Shown: piece by piece, positions 54,328 to 64,000 of the stretch
Numbering within the stretch: position 1 is the stretch's first letter
Layout of the letters: each line of letters starts with the position of its first letter
The notes under the pieces: model-generated
Seen by the model: the letters and a program-made list of their open reading frames with translations, nothing else
The model's database searches: none
Told to the model about the DNA's origin: nothing
NCBI GenBank assembly: GCA_900208305.1
Contig: OAPG01000023.1
Coordinates: forward strand, 248,001-312,000
DNA length: 64,000 nucleotides
From: Melanopsichium pennsylvanicum
Lineage: Eukaryota > Basidiomycota > Ustilaginomycetes > Ustilaginales
Direction: 5' to 3'
Translations under genes and position numbers: made by a program

Positions 54328-55553
54328 TCCGGGGGATCCTCTGAGTCCGATAGGTCACTGTCGGGGTTGGAGGCTGACCCGTCATCCATGGGGTTGACGA
54401 GTATAGTCCCGGAATCGTTGTCGAATGAAATAGCATGTGCCCGGAGAGTTTGTGTTTGGGGCGCCTTCGGGCAGTCACAGGCCAAATGGTCGCTGCCACC
54501 GCAGCCGAAGCACTGCCCGTTGGTCCGTCGGTGCTGGCGGAGGCGTTCCGCCGCATCACGCGTAGGGTCCTTGGCCGGTAGTGGAGGTCGTTCCATTTTG
54601 CGGGGTCCCTCTGGAGGCTCTCGTTTGGCCGTCACGGCTGGGAGGGGCGGTCGGTGTCGCAGCTGTGACTCCGAGGGTCTTGTCGTGGCCTCCTGTATCA
54701 CCTGCATCCGGCGCTCCGTGACAATGGCGGCGTTGATGAAGTCACGGATGTCGGTCATCGGCACGTGGGTGAGCTTTTCCCGTAGGCGCGGCCGGAGGCT
54801 TTGTTTGAACAGCATCAACGCCTGCTGCTGGTCGGTCAGGTGCGATTTGGCCGTCAGCGACATGAACTCCGCCGCGTGCTCCGATACCGATCCCTTCTGG
54901 CGGAGGGCATTCAGTTGGAGGCGTGCGGTGTAGCTGGGGTCGGGATCGCCATGGACGCGACGGAGGTCGGCGCAAAAGGCCCTCCAGGAGCTCATCCAGG
55001 GCGGATCCTCCCCCTCCTGTTGTCGCACATTGCGAATGCGGGTTCGTGGTTTGCCCGTCATGTTGCCGATGGCAAACATGATGCGACGGGCATCCGTCGG
55101 AAACTTGGAGGGATTAGCCTCGAAGTTGAGTTCGCATTGATCCAAGAAGTCCTCCAGTTTGTCTTGGCTGCCGTCCCATTCCGGAGCCTGGAGTCGAATC
55201 TCTGGCTCGCGGGGCGCGGCCTCCACGTAGACAGGGGCTACGGTTGGCGGGGGGACCTGGGCAGCGGTTGCTCCTTGGTAGTGCTGGGAAGACTCCGGTC
55301 TAGGTTGATCCTCCCTGGGGAAGAAGGCGGCCTCTAGCAGAGCGGTAATGCGCCGCTGTTGTTCAGAGGTTTCACGCAGAAGCGCCAGGATATCCACTTG
55401 CCCTTGGACCAAGGTGGTCAGGGCGGCGGGCGGTTTGCCCGAGGGTGCAACAACGCTGGCGGGCTCGTCTCCGCTGGGGGAGATGGTGGGAGCGTCTCCC
55501 TCCGCTTGGGGGGAGGCGTCCGTTTGGTTTCGTCGGTTGGAGCGTGTACTCAT
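54318..55553 (-). CDS. Gag of element B
   Basis: 411 aa. A disordered N-terminus is followed by a helical region (LVQGQVDILALLRETSEQQRR), a capsid-like part (FLDQCELNFEANPSKFPTDARR, LQLNALRQKGSVSEHAAEF) and one zinc knuckle CFGCGGSDHLACDC (CX2CX4HX4C) near residue 347. The C-terminus is acidic (SDLSDSEDPPEGN). The upstream in-frame extension into the LTR has no ATG advantage; ATG 55553 lies 40 bp inside the LTR. Confidence 0.92.
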   Translation of the reverse strand: MSTRSNRRNQTDASPQAEGDAPTISPSGDEPASVVAPSGKPPAALTTLVQGQVDILALLRETSEQQRRITALLEAAFFPREDQPRPESSQHYQGATAAQVPPPTVAPVYVEAAPREPEIRLQAPEWDGSQDKLEDFLDQCELNFEANPSKFPTDARRIMFAIGNMTGKPRTRIRNVRQQEGEDPPWMSSWRAFCADLRRVHGDPDPSYTARLQLNALRQKGSVSEHAAEFMSLTAKSHLTDQQQALMLFKQSLRPRLREKLTHVPMTDIRDFINAAIVTERRMQVIQEATTRPSESQLRHRPPLPAVTAKREPPEGPRKMERPPLPAKDPTRDAAERLRQHRRTNGQCFGCGGSDHLACDCPKAPQTQTLRAHAISFDNDSGTILVNPMDDGSASNPDSDLSDSEDPPEGN

Positions 55554-55581
55554 CTTGGTTACGACGTCGTCCCGTGGGGAG

Positions 55582-55592
55582 GTCGCATGTAA
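55582..55592 (-). promoter_or_regulatory. Primer-binding site of element B
   Basis: TTACATGCGAC follows the 5' LTR; TACATGCGAC is complementary to GTCGCATGTA in the LTR transcript sense (55734-55743 on the opposite strand). A self-priming arrangement with a sequence unrelated to that of A, C and D. Confidence 0.6.
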
Positions 55593-56022
55593 TGTTAAGG
55601 CTGTAGGGTCTAGACACCGCGGGCGGCTACAGCCGGGATGGAGGCTACGGGTACGGAGAGGTCGTAGGCGGGGCGACACAGGCGGTCGGGGGTCAGAGCA
55701 CACTACTGCGTTGCTATAGAGCTAACTAAGTAATACATGCGACGAGGTCCGGAGGCAACCTCATGTCAGGCGGGGGCGGGGTGGTAAGGTACAGGAACTA
55801 TCGGTCACTTCCCACCGCGGCGTTACAATGTTAGGTTGCCGACGGTCGTACCCTACGTACGGAGGGGCCAGCCGCGGTTGGGCGGTAGGAGGATTGTGTC
55901 AGGCCGACCGCTCCGCTGCGAGGGGTCCGGAGAGGGTCGGTCGGGGCCCGATCACGACGATCGCTCAATCGGGAGGGGGGCCAAGCACCCCCTCTTTGGA
56001 CTCCGGTTGGTAGGCACTAACA
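55593..56022 (-). repeat. 5' LTR of element B
   Basis: 430 bp, TGTTAAGGC to CACTAACA. I see no clear TATA box upstream of the proposed self-primer. Confidence 0.95.
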
Positions 56023-56027
56023 GGTGC

Positions 56028-56711
56028 TGTAGTGTCAGTAGAGGTGCTGACAGTTGTCGAGTGTGTTTGGTTTCTGGACACAAACACTTTAATGCTGCAA
56101 TACCTGGTGATTGCAGCAGAGACAAGAAGTAGATACTGAGGACTTATAACATATAACTAAGGTATTGAATAATAGAGTGGACAAGCTCTGCTCCTCCACA
56201 ATTGAAACAAATGCCCTCTTATATCTATCAAGCCCTGCTTGAAGTTCTTATCAGGATCCCTCTTATCAGGGACTCCCTTATCGGCGGTTAGTCTCTTTAG
56301 CTGCCTTTGTGCCTGTGTACACTGGATTTGGCCCCTGTGCTTATCAGTGCTGGCTACCAGAGCCAGTAGCTGCTTATCTCTCAACCCCAAATCCTACTGA
56401 GCCTGTTATCTGGGCCCTCCGTACCTGCCGGAGATCCCTCCAACTCTTGTAGCGGCTGTCTATGTCCTCTGGTACCTGTTCACAGCTTCCGGCAAGTGTC
56501 CAACCAAAATTGGCTGGAAACCCACCTTTTACCGGGACTCAATGCAAAACCCAATAAAACCAAGGGTTTCATCTGGACTCATTTTGAGTCCCTGTAACAC
56601 CACCCTTGAGTTCCATGTACTTTTCTTGCCTGAAAGTGTTCCAACTGCGCAGAGCATACAAACTCTTCAAGGAAGGAGGCATGCTAAAGCCTGCTCCAAA
56701 CTTAGTGCCAT
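56028..56711 (-). repeat. 5' LTR of element C, right part
   Basis: Continues the LTR after element B and follows the copy at 32688-33123 until the phrase AGTGCCAT, then diverges. About 12 terminal bases, including the final ACA, are missing or altered. TAGAGTGGAC at about 56172-56181 is the self-primer segment with one change. Confidence 0.82.
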
Positions 56712-57221
56712 CTGCCTCCCTTGTTGAGAAGTGCAATTTTGTTTATGTTGAGAACTGCATGCAGTCAGAGACAGGATGATCATCCAGAAAAGCTTGGTAT
56801 TGATCACAAAAGTAATTCCTTGGAAATCAAAGACAAGGATGCATGTTGAGGGAGGCCAAGGGGGGGTTGAAAAATGAACTACTCTACAAGGCAAAGGACA
56901 ATGGTGAATACAAAGAATGAGATGCAAGCAAGACATGAGCTTGCACATGTTGTGCAAAACAGGAAGGGACTGACTGAAGGAAAAGGGATAATTGATCTGA
57001 AAACAAGCGCAGAGAAAGAGAGGAAATGTGAAATTGTGAGCATTGTGACATGAAAATGCGGAATCTGAAGATGAAAGGGTATTTGTGACAGGTCATGGAT
57101 TTCCCGGGTTTTCCTAGGTGAAGATGAAAGTGTCCGTATGAAGCAAGAAGGGAGAGAATCATTGATTTTTGGGGAAGGAGGGAGTCTCAAGGGAGTTATA
57201 TCCTGTGTGAGATCTGAGAAT
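56712..57221. other. Flank between transposon nest and GH79 gene
   Basis: No gene is supported. CpG-poor up to about 57,100, probably decayed repeat or the GH79 3' region. Confidence 0.45.
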
Positions 57222-59450
57222 CTAGTAAGCGCGGCCATGTCCATGGCTGTGATGCGTGGGTCCATAATTCTGATATGGGCTTTGCAAGTAAGCAGGACGT
57301 TGCTGATGGTACTGCTGCGTTTGCTGGGATGTCGGCGAGAGCATCCCTTGTGGGTGCTGCGAGTGGTACTGATATCCCGCTGGAGCATTTTCGAACTCTG
57401 GCTGCATATTGTGATAAGACTGCGAAGGATGCATGTGCTGACCGTGGCTGACTGAGGTCATAGGACTGTCCCATCCACGAGGACCGGGCGAGCTCTTGTA
57501 GGCAGGGTAAGAGGCGTGGCTGTCATCCGCGTCCCTCGCGAGCAACGGATGATCGTCGTGACGAGGAGGTGCCTTGAGGATAGCAGCACTACGCGCCTTG
57601 CGAGCTTTGTTCCTCCTGCATGTACGAACGCAGCACCAGATGAAGAGACCGAGCAAGACGAGAAGGAAACCGCCGCCGCCAGCAGCGATGGCAATGATCG
57701 CGGTTTTGCTGAGAGGCGTGTCGGACTTGAATCCAGTGGTCGACTTGAAGGTAGGAGCCGCGTTGGTGCCGGTGGTGCCGCTGCTACCGCCTGTAGAGCC
57801 GGTCGTGGTGAGCTTCTGACAATTGGCATAGTTGACGGACTCGGTTCCAAGTCGAACAGTACTAGCAACGACGACCTGACTGTCTCGAACGGGGACGTTG
57901 AGGCTTCCGTCAGCGCCGACCGTCATGGTCCACTGGGTACTGTTGACGGTACGGGGCTGACCAGTACTGCTCGACTCGTAACTGATGCCGTTCCATTGGA
58001 TGTTGGAGGTTGACTCGACTCCGTCAGCATAGAGGATAGAGAGGTACACAGTCTGACCGGCGAGCGAAGGCATGCTCAAGATGAAGTTCTGGTAGGAGGG
58101 GGTGCTGCCCGAATAGTAAAGCTGGGAGTTGATCATGACCACCGAGGTCAAGGTGCTACCTCGGTAAACGCTGTAAGCGCCAAGGCGGTTGTTGTAGTTA
58201 GTCGGCTGATTGACGAGAGAGATGGGGGCAACCTGGCTGTTGCACGTAGGACCAACGATCTGCGCCCATGCAGCCCAGGCATAGTAAGTGGGACGGACGT
58301 GAGGACCTTTGCCGTTGAAGTAGTTGGTCTGCCACGGCGCAGCCAATGAGTATTGAGTCATGTGCATTTGCACGCTGTCCACCTTGATACTTGCGGCATA
58401 GAAGAAGAAGTTGAGAGTCCAGATAGCATTGCCGAAAGTTTCGCTGATTCCTTGGATACCGTTGGGACCAACACTGCCCATCTCTCTCAAATAGTAGGAC
58501 TTGCCAGTTACTATGGCCTGATCCACCTGGTTGGCCCATTCGTGGAACTGACTCACGGTCTGAGACAAATCCAGGAGGTAAGACATGGTGAGGTTGAAGG
58601 AGGATACGCCAACATAGTAGAAATAGTCGTGCTGATTCCATCCAGCGACGTAGATGCCGTTGTCTGAAGCGACTCCGTTGGTGTTGCCGACGAGATTGGC
58701 GATGCGGAATGGCTGTCCATTCTTGGAAGCGGTAGTAGCAGTGGCAGCCACTTCGAAAAAGTTGGAGCTGATGTTTTTGGGTTTCAAAGTCTGATTGTAG
58801 AGGTATTCGGCACGGGAAGCCCATTCGTTGCCAAACTGGGTGGGAGTCCAGTCTTGGGAACGGTAACCCAGATCAATGTAAAGATCGGGCTCATTGCCGA
58901 TCTCTAGACTGAAGAGCGTGGGACCGTCTTGACTTGAGCCTACGTACTCGAAGGCCGCACCCGCCTGCTGTGCAATGCGCTGAAGGGCATCGGAGCCTTG
59001 ATAAGCGAGATTGAGACCATAGGTGACGGGGGTTGCATTTGGGAAAAAATTGATGGCTTTGAAGTAGTTGGGGCCAAAGACTAATTTATCAGAGATACCA
59101 GTGGTGCTAGGGTTGGATTGGACGGTGTAGCTAGTGACGCTCTCATCGTAGAGCATCGTGTCTCCGGCGTTGCCGCCAACTCGGATATGTGGAGGAGCAC
59201 CAGTGTAGTTGGCAAGATTGGAAAGGAGATTAAAGGTGAGCTGGTTGGGTGATGTGGTGCCGGTGTAGACAAAAAGATCTGACGGCTCGATACCGAAACC
59301 TGCGTAAGAAGGGTTGATAACATTGGACACGGTGGAGCCTGCATTGGTTACATTCTGTGCGGGGCTGAGGTTGACATCGGCCATAGTTGTGGGCGCTAGC
59401 AGGAGCGCCGATGCGAGGGTAGCGACAAGCGCCGAAGTAGAAGATCGCAT
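57222..59450 (-). CDS. Membrane-anchored family 79 glycoside hydrolase (beta-glucuronidase-like)
   Basis: 742 aa, intronless, start ATG 59450. A signal peptide covers about residues 1-24. The catalytic barrel carries HIRVGGNAGD, LEIGNEPD with the likely acid/base Glu187, and YLREMGS with the likely nucleophile Glu323. A C-terminal beta domain typical of the family follows (about 400-545). A Gly/Ser/Thr linker leads to a transmembrane helix at about 582-607, then a basic CVRTCRRNKARKA and a tail of about 130 residues rich in His, Gln, Pro and Tyr. The family removes uronic acids from glycans such as arabinogalactan or heparan-like chains; the substrate here is unknown. Topology suggests a cell-surface type I protein with the enzyme outside. 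Confidence 0.88.
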   Translation of the reverse strand: MRSSTSALVATLASALLLAPTTMADVNLSPAQNVTNAGSTVSNVINPSYAGFGIEPSDLFVYTGTTSPNQLTFNLLSNLANYTGAPPHIRVGGNAGDTMLYDESVTSYTVQSNPSTTGISDKLVFGPNYFKAINFFPNATPVTYGLNLAYQGSDALQRIAQQAGAAFEYVGSSQDGPTLFSLEIGNEPDLYIDLGYRSQDWTPTQFGNEWASRAEYLYNQTLKPKNISSNFFEVAATATTASKNGQPFRIANLVGNTNGVASDNGIYVAGWNQHDYFYYVGVSSFNLTMSYLLDLSQTVSQFHEWANQVDQAIVTGKSYYLREMGSVGPNGIQGISETFGNAIWTLNFFFYAASIKVDSVQMHMTQYSLAAPWQTNYFNGKGPHVRPTYYAWAAWAQIVGPTCNSQVAPISLVNQPTNYNNRLGAYSVYRGSTLTSVVMINSQLYYSGSTPSYQNFILSMPSLAGQTVYLSILYADGVESTSNIQWNGISYESSSTGQPRTVNSTQWTMTVGADGSLNVPVRDSQVVVASTVRLGTESVNYANCQKLTTTGSTGGSSGTTGTNAAPTFKSTTGFKSDTPLSKTAIIAIAAGGGGFLLVLLGLFIWCCVRTCRRNKARKARSAAILKAPPRHDDHPLLARDADDSHASYPAYKSSPGPRGWDSPMTSVSHGQHMHPSQSYHNMQPEFENAPAGYQYHSQHPQGMLSPTSQQTQQYHQQRPAYLQSPYQNYGPTHHSHGHGRAY

Positions 59451-62400
59451 GGCACGAACTGGAGATGTCGAATCGAGTTGATGAATCAGATTGGGGGAGA
59501 TGGTGTGTTTTGCTACTAGAATAGCGAGACGGGTGTCAGCCGAAGGCGAGGGCCAACTTGCGGACAAGATGGAAAGATGAAATGTCCGAGCCAAACGTAT
59601 CGTGAGGTTTTACGAAATGAGCTCCGTGAGCAAGATGGTAGGTACAAGATTGAGAATCCTTTCGATAGGTTGAGAGACCCGAAGAGCGAACCGAAGGATG
59701 GAGAGCCAAATATGGGGAATGAATGGACCACGGCCGATGAAAGAGATTGTCGAGAGCTGGATTGGAGGGAGAGGATGTGGTTGAGATGATGAACGGGTGG
59801 CGGCGATGGAAAGAAAGCGTGAAAGAAAGCGTGAACGTGTTTGTGAGCAGACCAGAGGTAGAATTCAGGGTCAAGAAAGGATCCAGGAAAGAATTGAGAG
59901 GGTCTCGCCGACGAATTGACAGGAGGAGGTCAAACGGGCGGAGTGCAAAGAGCGTCAAGGCGAGTAGAGTTGGATAGGAAATTTTGCTGCAGGGCAACTA
60001 GAATGATGGGTTCGAGACAAGTTTTGCACGCTCAAAGTCCGGGGAGGCGCACGAGGGCATCAGGTCTCGAAAGGGCACAGGGGACATAAGAATCGCAGAT
60101 TGACAAAGCCGAAACGAAGAAAAATTGTTTTGATAACGACGCGGGGCACAGGTGCATCGAGAGGCCCAGCACCGCAGCTGAGCTTGCCTCCAAGGATCGG
60201 TGGGTAAATTTTAATAGATATCAGTTCAGGAGACGATGAAAGGCTGAGTATGAGTTTGACAGCCGATTTTCACGACGACGACGATGACGATGACGACGAC
60301 CACAGGGGGATGAAGCACCGAGAGCGCACGTGCGAATCGCGACGAAGCAGGAGCCAGGCGATTAATTTTGCAACATATATAAGCTAGAACTAGACTGTAC
60401 AGAACGAGCATGCTGATCCGTGAAGCGCGGGGTCATCTCCTCAAATAAGGATCAGGACACTGATGGTCGCTGTTCAGGGCCCTTGATAGAAAGAGTAGAG
60501 ATTAGTGATCAAGATCATCGCAGCAACCAAAGCCAACATATGCAGTAAGTTACTGAGAGAAAAGGACTGAGAGAAAGGGACTGATAGAAAGGGTGTATGT
60601 ATGTCAGAAAGGGTGTGTGTCCAGGCTGATCTAAAAGAGGAAAGAGCAAAAAGGTGAGTTTAGCAAAGAAGCTGCAGCTCTGTCGTCAGAGGCGCACTTC
60701 CTACACAAAATCCAAAGTCGCACGTTGCAGCCCAAAAACCCGCACTCACAACCTGACGTGCTGCTGAATGTAAGACAAAGGGACTCGGGCCAGACGGCAC
60801 CAGCATCACGAGAGAGCAGGATCATCTAGCCGTGGAGGCTCGGCAATTATAATAATTTAGAATCTTTTTAATAATCATGAATTGAATGTCTTAGAAAAGT
60901 AGAAAATAGTCAGACTGCGCAGTGCTTTGAACCGCTTTAATCGCAACTCAGTTCTGCTATTTGTGCATGACTTTGCCTCAGATTGATTTTTTCTCTTTAT
61001 CTACAGTTCACCTCCACTCTCACCCTCTCTGGTCACCAAACTGCCGTTGGCGTTGGGTCACCCGCCTCATTGAGACTATCTGAAATTGTTCAGACAGCGC
61101 AACACAAAAATTGAATTTCAGATTTCGTGATTGATTCGAAATGGTACTTGAATTTTTTCCTTCTCTTCTCTCTTTTACCTCTGGCCTAGCGCATTCAGAG
61201 GATGAGACGAAACATGACATCGCCCACGCCACGTCAGCCATCGGTTTGTTGACTGTTCAGTGCACATTGTTCGTGGGAAACAACGCACAAAGGTCTAGGA
61301 TGTTGTTGTGATATAGTACTGACAAAGGCAGTGCGAGAGAAGCGGAATCAAGAGCAAGTGTTAGGACAGGATGCTGACGGATTTGGTCGGACTATCTGTC
61401 GGAAATCAAAGTTGCGCGGGTGGACTGTTAGTGTCTGCTGTACCAAAGACATCTGCAATTGATCCTTTTGGCTGGCCCGCCCGTGGCCACAGGACGCATC
61501 AAAGTAACAATACAATACAGTGCTGTACATAGAGAGAGGCTGCAGACAATGTGAGTGTATGCTCAAGGGTCCGCGCATGGGCCTTGCTTGCCTCGCTTTC
61601 TGCTTCTGCCACAACGTGGGCGCAAGCCAGGCTGGAAGGGCTTGGGACCAAAACCTCTTCTCTTTCTGGGAACGATATCATCGTCGAGATGTGATGTCTT
61701 AGCTGCTGGCAAAGGCAGCGCACGGTTCAGGCTTCTTGCGGGCAGAGTGTCTAACATCTTTGCTAGCATCGTGTTGGCTGTTGTCGTGTGCCTCACCTCA
61801 TGGATTGGCTTCCTTCCTTTGACGCACCACCCTGCAAAGCAATCAAAGTCCGAGCCGCAGGCAACGTATGCATCTCCTGCAGCTAGAGAAGCTCAGGTAG
61901 AAGTGACGGTTGCATGGTACAATCTCACAATCACCACAAGAAAAATGGAGGCCTCGAGCCGCTTCACACGAGCCTTTCGCCACGCAATATCGGTCCCGAT
62001 TCATCACACTGGTTGCTGATTTCGACCACCATGCTTTACTTTACTTTCACGTTGGACCGGAGGCTACTCTACCAAAGCAGCACGTCAACCCAGACACGCC
62101 GATCAAGGTAAACTAATACAGTGTTGAGTCACATTTTGTATTGCGTCCACGAAAGCTTTTTAGAGTGCTGCCGCATACCATAAAATTTCTTGCTCGAGGT
62201 TTCAGGATTTCTGCGCAGTTTTCTGCAGAGTTTACCTTTGTCAATCATGTCTGGCCAAAAATTGTTGCCACACATCCGAGACCGGAACGTCTCGGTGATC
62301 TCTTCCGTCGTGCTCTTCCCCATTCTCTAATTGCCAAATTGATCGGTCAAAACATATTTAATAGGTATTATCTCTTCTTCTTCAGCTTTCTTCCTATCGC

Positions 62401-63730
62401 GCACCTCTCCGCCTGACCTGCCCTGCGAGCGCTGGTCCCGAAGCTTGTTGCTGTTTCGATAACCTGCCCCCCTGATGGTCTCTCTTGTCTGTTTCGAATG
62501 TGGAAAAATGCCTCCTGTCACTTATTTTTGTTCGCTGGTCCTGGTGGTGGGCCTGAAATGACAGGCTAACGCCAAGTCGCTTCCAACCAAACAAACCCAC
62601 CTTCATCTGTGTGGCCGCTATCTGACAGTTCAACCAGCTGCTCCTTGTTCCCTGCAGCACGCATTCTGTGCATTTCAAGGGACGCTAGTTTGTGTAGACC
62701 CTAGGTTCTTCAGCTCGAGTGATCGTCGCTCTGCAGCATGAGCATCTCGACCGACGTGCACACATTCTCCGAGCCTGGCGAGCACATATCACACTAACTT
62801 GGCCTCATGCTCTGATCGCACAATCGACTGCCGCTGCTATTCCTTGCTTTCTCTTCTTGCTGGCTTGGCAGTAGCGCCCTTCTTGAGACCCAAACATGAT
62901 TATTTCTCATTTTGATGAGTCTTTCGTGCTCGACGCCAATTCATCATTTCACCTCGCGATCAAGCTGCGTCTGCTCCAAGAGTCTTGGCTCGTACCCTAT
63001 TCGGGTTCTTGCATCTCAGCCAGTGAATATTTCGAGCAGCACTTCTGGCGTCTCTCGCATTCGAGCCAAGCCCTTCCCTTGTTTGGTCAGGAATCAGAGG
63101 AGCCAAGAACGCCTGTTCGGGATCGAATTGGTCCTGGCTCAAGATGATAGGTGGCCCCTAGAATTTCTAAGCAACCCATATCGACGATTCAGACAGAAAA
63201 ATCTCGGCTGCGACAATGATTTGAAATCTCTTTAAGGTCTGCCTAGAATTCCTTGCACGAGACCTCTTTCCACACCCCCTTTTCCAGCTTTTCTCATCCT
63301 AAGGTTCCACGGCAAAAACTGTTTCGAGTCAAAGGGGCGCTTTCGAACAATTTTGTGAGTGTCTACTGTGGCTTGATGATCGATGTTTTGAATTACAGAG
63401 GCGCGTGCGACGAGTGATCTCATTATAGGGACTATTCAAAGGTCCGAATTCCGAGGAGCCTAGCCACACTCTCCCCTCATTAAATTACGCGTAATGTTTT
63501 ACGAAAAATAACGGATCCGAGAAAATATCAGAGCACGCATTTGGCGTAGCTTTTCCTGTAAACCACCATCCAGTTATTGCACCTCCACCAAAATGGCCCA
63601 AACTCATACTCATTCTAACTGTAGGAATCTCCCCAGCACGCCTGTTCCATCAGTTTTGTTCTGTTACCGCTGCAAATAGCGTGGCACACCATGCTTGATC
63701 AGCCCTGCTGACAAGAAGTGTCAAGGGTGC
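59451..63730. other. Long region without a supported gene
   Basis: The first 500 bp are the GH79 promoter side, with an open but unrecognised pyrimidine-coded frame (59536-59997 minus) that I treat as chance. 60,265-60,300 has GACGAC/GATGAC repeats. ORFs up to 154 aa (for example 61555-62019 +) show no family signatures, no codon-use case and no convincing splice pattern. No tRNA or rRNA was recognised. Confidence 0.45.
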
Positions 63731-64000
63731 TTTCAGGGGCCAACGTGCCTAACTTGGGGTTCTGTTTATTATTTGATTTTGATATTTGATGAAATTGGGG
63801 GTTTATTGTTAGGGTTAGCGTTATCAATGTGCCTAACATGGGGTTCTATTTAATATTAAATGGAACCTAATTAAATCTGGGGTTTTATTGCATTCCAAAA
63901 TGAACCCTCTGGAAGTGCGTTTTCTATCTGGTTTGTGCCAAGACCTGCTGGAAACGTTCCAAGTCAACTAGCCCCTGTGAACACTCTGTTCAGCAGTAGT
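63731..64000 (-). repeat. Diverged family-C LTR, cut by the window edge
   Basis: Begins TCAGGGGCCAACGTGCCTAAC and matches the family-C LTR start, with a roughly 70-bp internal rearrangement that repeats the LTR opening (GTGCCTAAC at 63747 and 63829). CpG sites of the 13.5- and 48-kb copies appear here as TG or CA (for example ACTCTGTTCAGCAG). Confidence 0.75.

Larger units (their letters stand above)
48380..56022 (-). mobile_element. Element B: intact chromodomain Ty3/gypsy retrotransposon
   Basis: 7,643 bp with 430-bp LTRs and a 5-bp target duplication GGTGC (48375-48379 and 56023-56027), inserted in the 5' LTR of element C. The LTRs differ at only about four positions. gag, pol, frameshift signal, primer site, polypurine tract (CCGGGGGGTAA beside the left LTR) and a four-exon antisense gene are all present. 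This is the best candidate for a recently active element in the window. Confidence 0.96.

Noticed and set aside
59536..59997. 153-aa minus-strand ORF upstream of the GH79 gene
   Set aside because: Low-complexity Ser/Leu/Pro composition from a pyrimidine-rich strand; probably 5' UTR or promoter.
61555..62019. 154-aa ORF with a hydrophobic segment
   Set aside because: No family resemblance and no support from flanking features; one hydrophobic stretch is expected by chance.

Overview
The window is fungal nuclear DNA. Genes are short, have small GT-AG introns, and encode clear eukaryotic housekeeping proteins. Gene style and the chromodomain Ty3/gypsy elements suggest a basidiomycete, most like a smut or smut-related yeast (Ustilaginomycotina); that placement is inference.

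Region 1, about 1-12,200, is a compact euchromatic block of nine genes in strictly alternating orientation: RPS25 (+), GTP cyclohydrolase I (-), BolA3-like (+), SFM1 arginine methyltransferase (-), SUS1/ENY2 (+), a Tctex-1-type dynein light chain (-), glucosidase II beta (+), eIF6 (-) and TIM9 (+). Four pairs are divergent over gaps of about 0.3-0.7 kb and four are convergent. Intron positions were set from protein homology, splice signals and reading-frame phase.

Region 2, about 12,700-56,700, is a nest of LTR retrotransposons in five named groups. Element C (-) is old and decayed. Element D (+) sits inside C's pol, with target duplication TACCC. Element B (-) sits inside C's 5' LTR, with target duplication GGTGC. 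Element A (-) abuts C's 3' LTR and has no matching target duplication. Element E is a deleted relic whose gag carries three family-A LTRs in a tandem arrangement. Older diverged LTR pieces and unassigned low-CpG DNA lie between 18.5 and 23.8 kb.

Three features of these elements stand out. (1) gag and pol are joined by what looks like a canonical -1 frameshift cassette: slippery GGGAAAC, a 3-7 nt spacer and a stem-loop. It is present in A, B and D, and decayed in C, and the C and D stems covary. (2) A, B and C each carry a spliced gene between pol and the 3' LTR, antisense to gag-pol. Its product has six cysteines in a Zn2Cys6-like pattern. (3) The primer-binding site beside the 5' LTR is complementary to about 10 nt inside the same LTR, as in Tf1-type self-priming.

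Region 3, about 56,700-64,000, holds one intronless gene for a membrane-anchored family 79 glycoside hydrolase (-). Then come about 4 kb with no gene I can support, and another family-C LTR running off the end. No tRNA, rRNA or CRISPR feature was seen.
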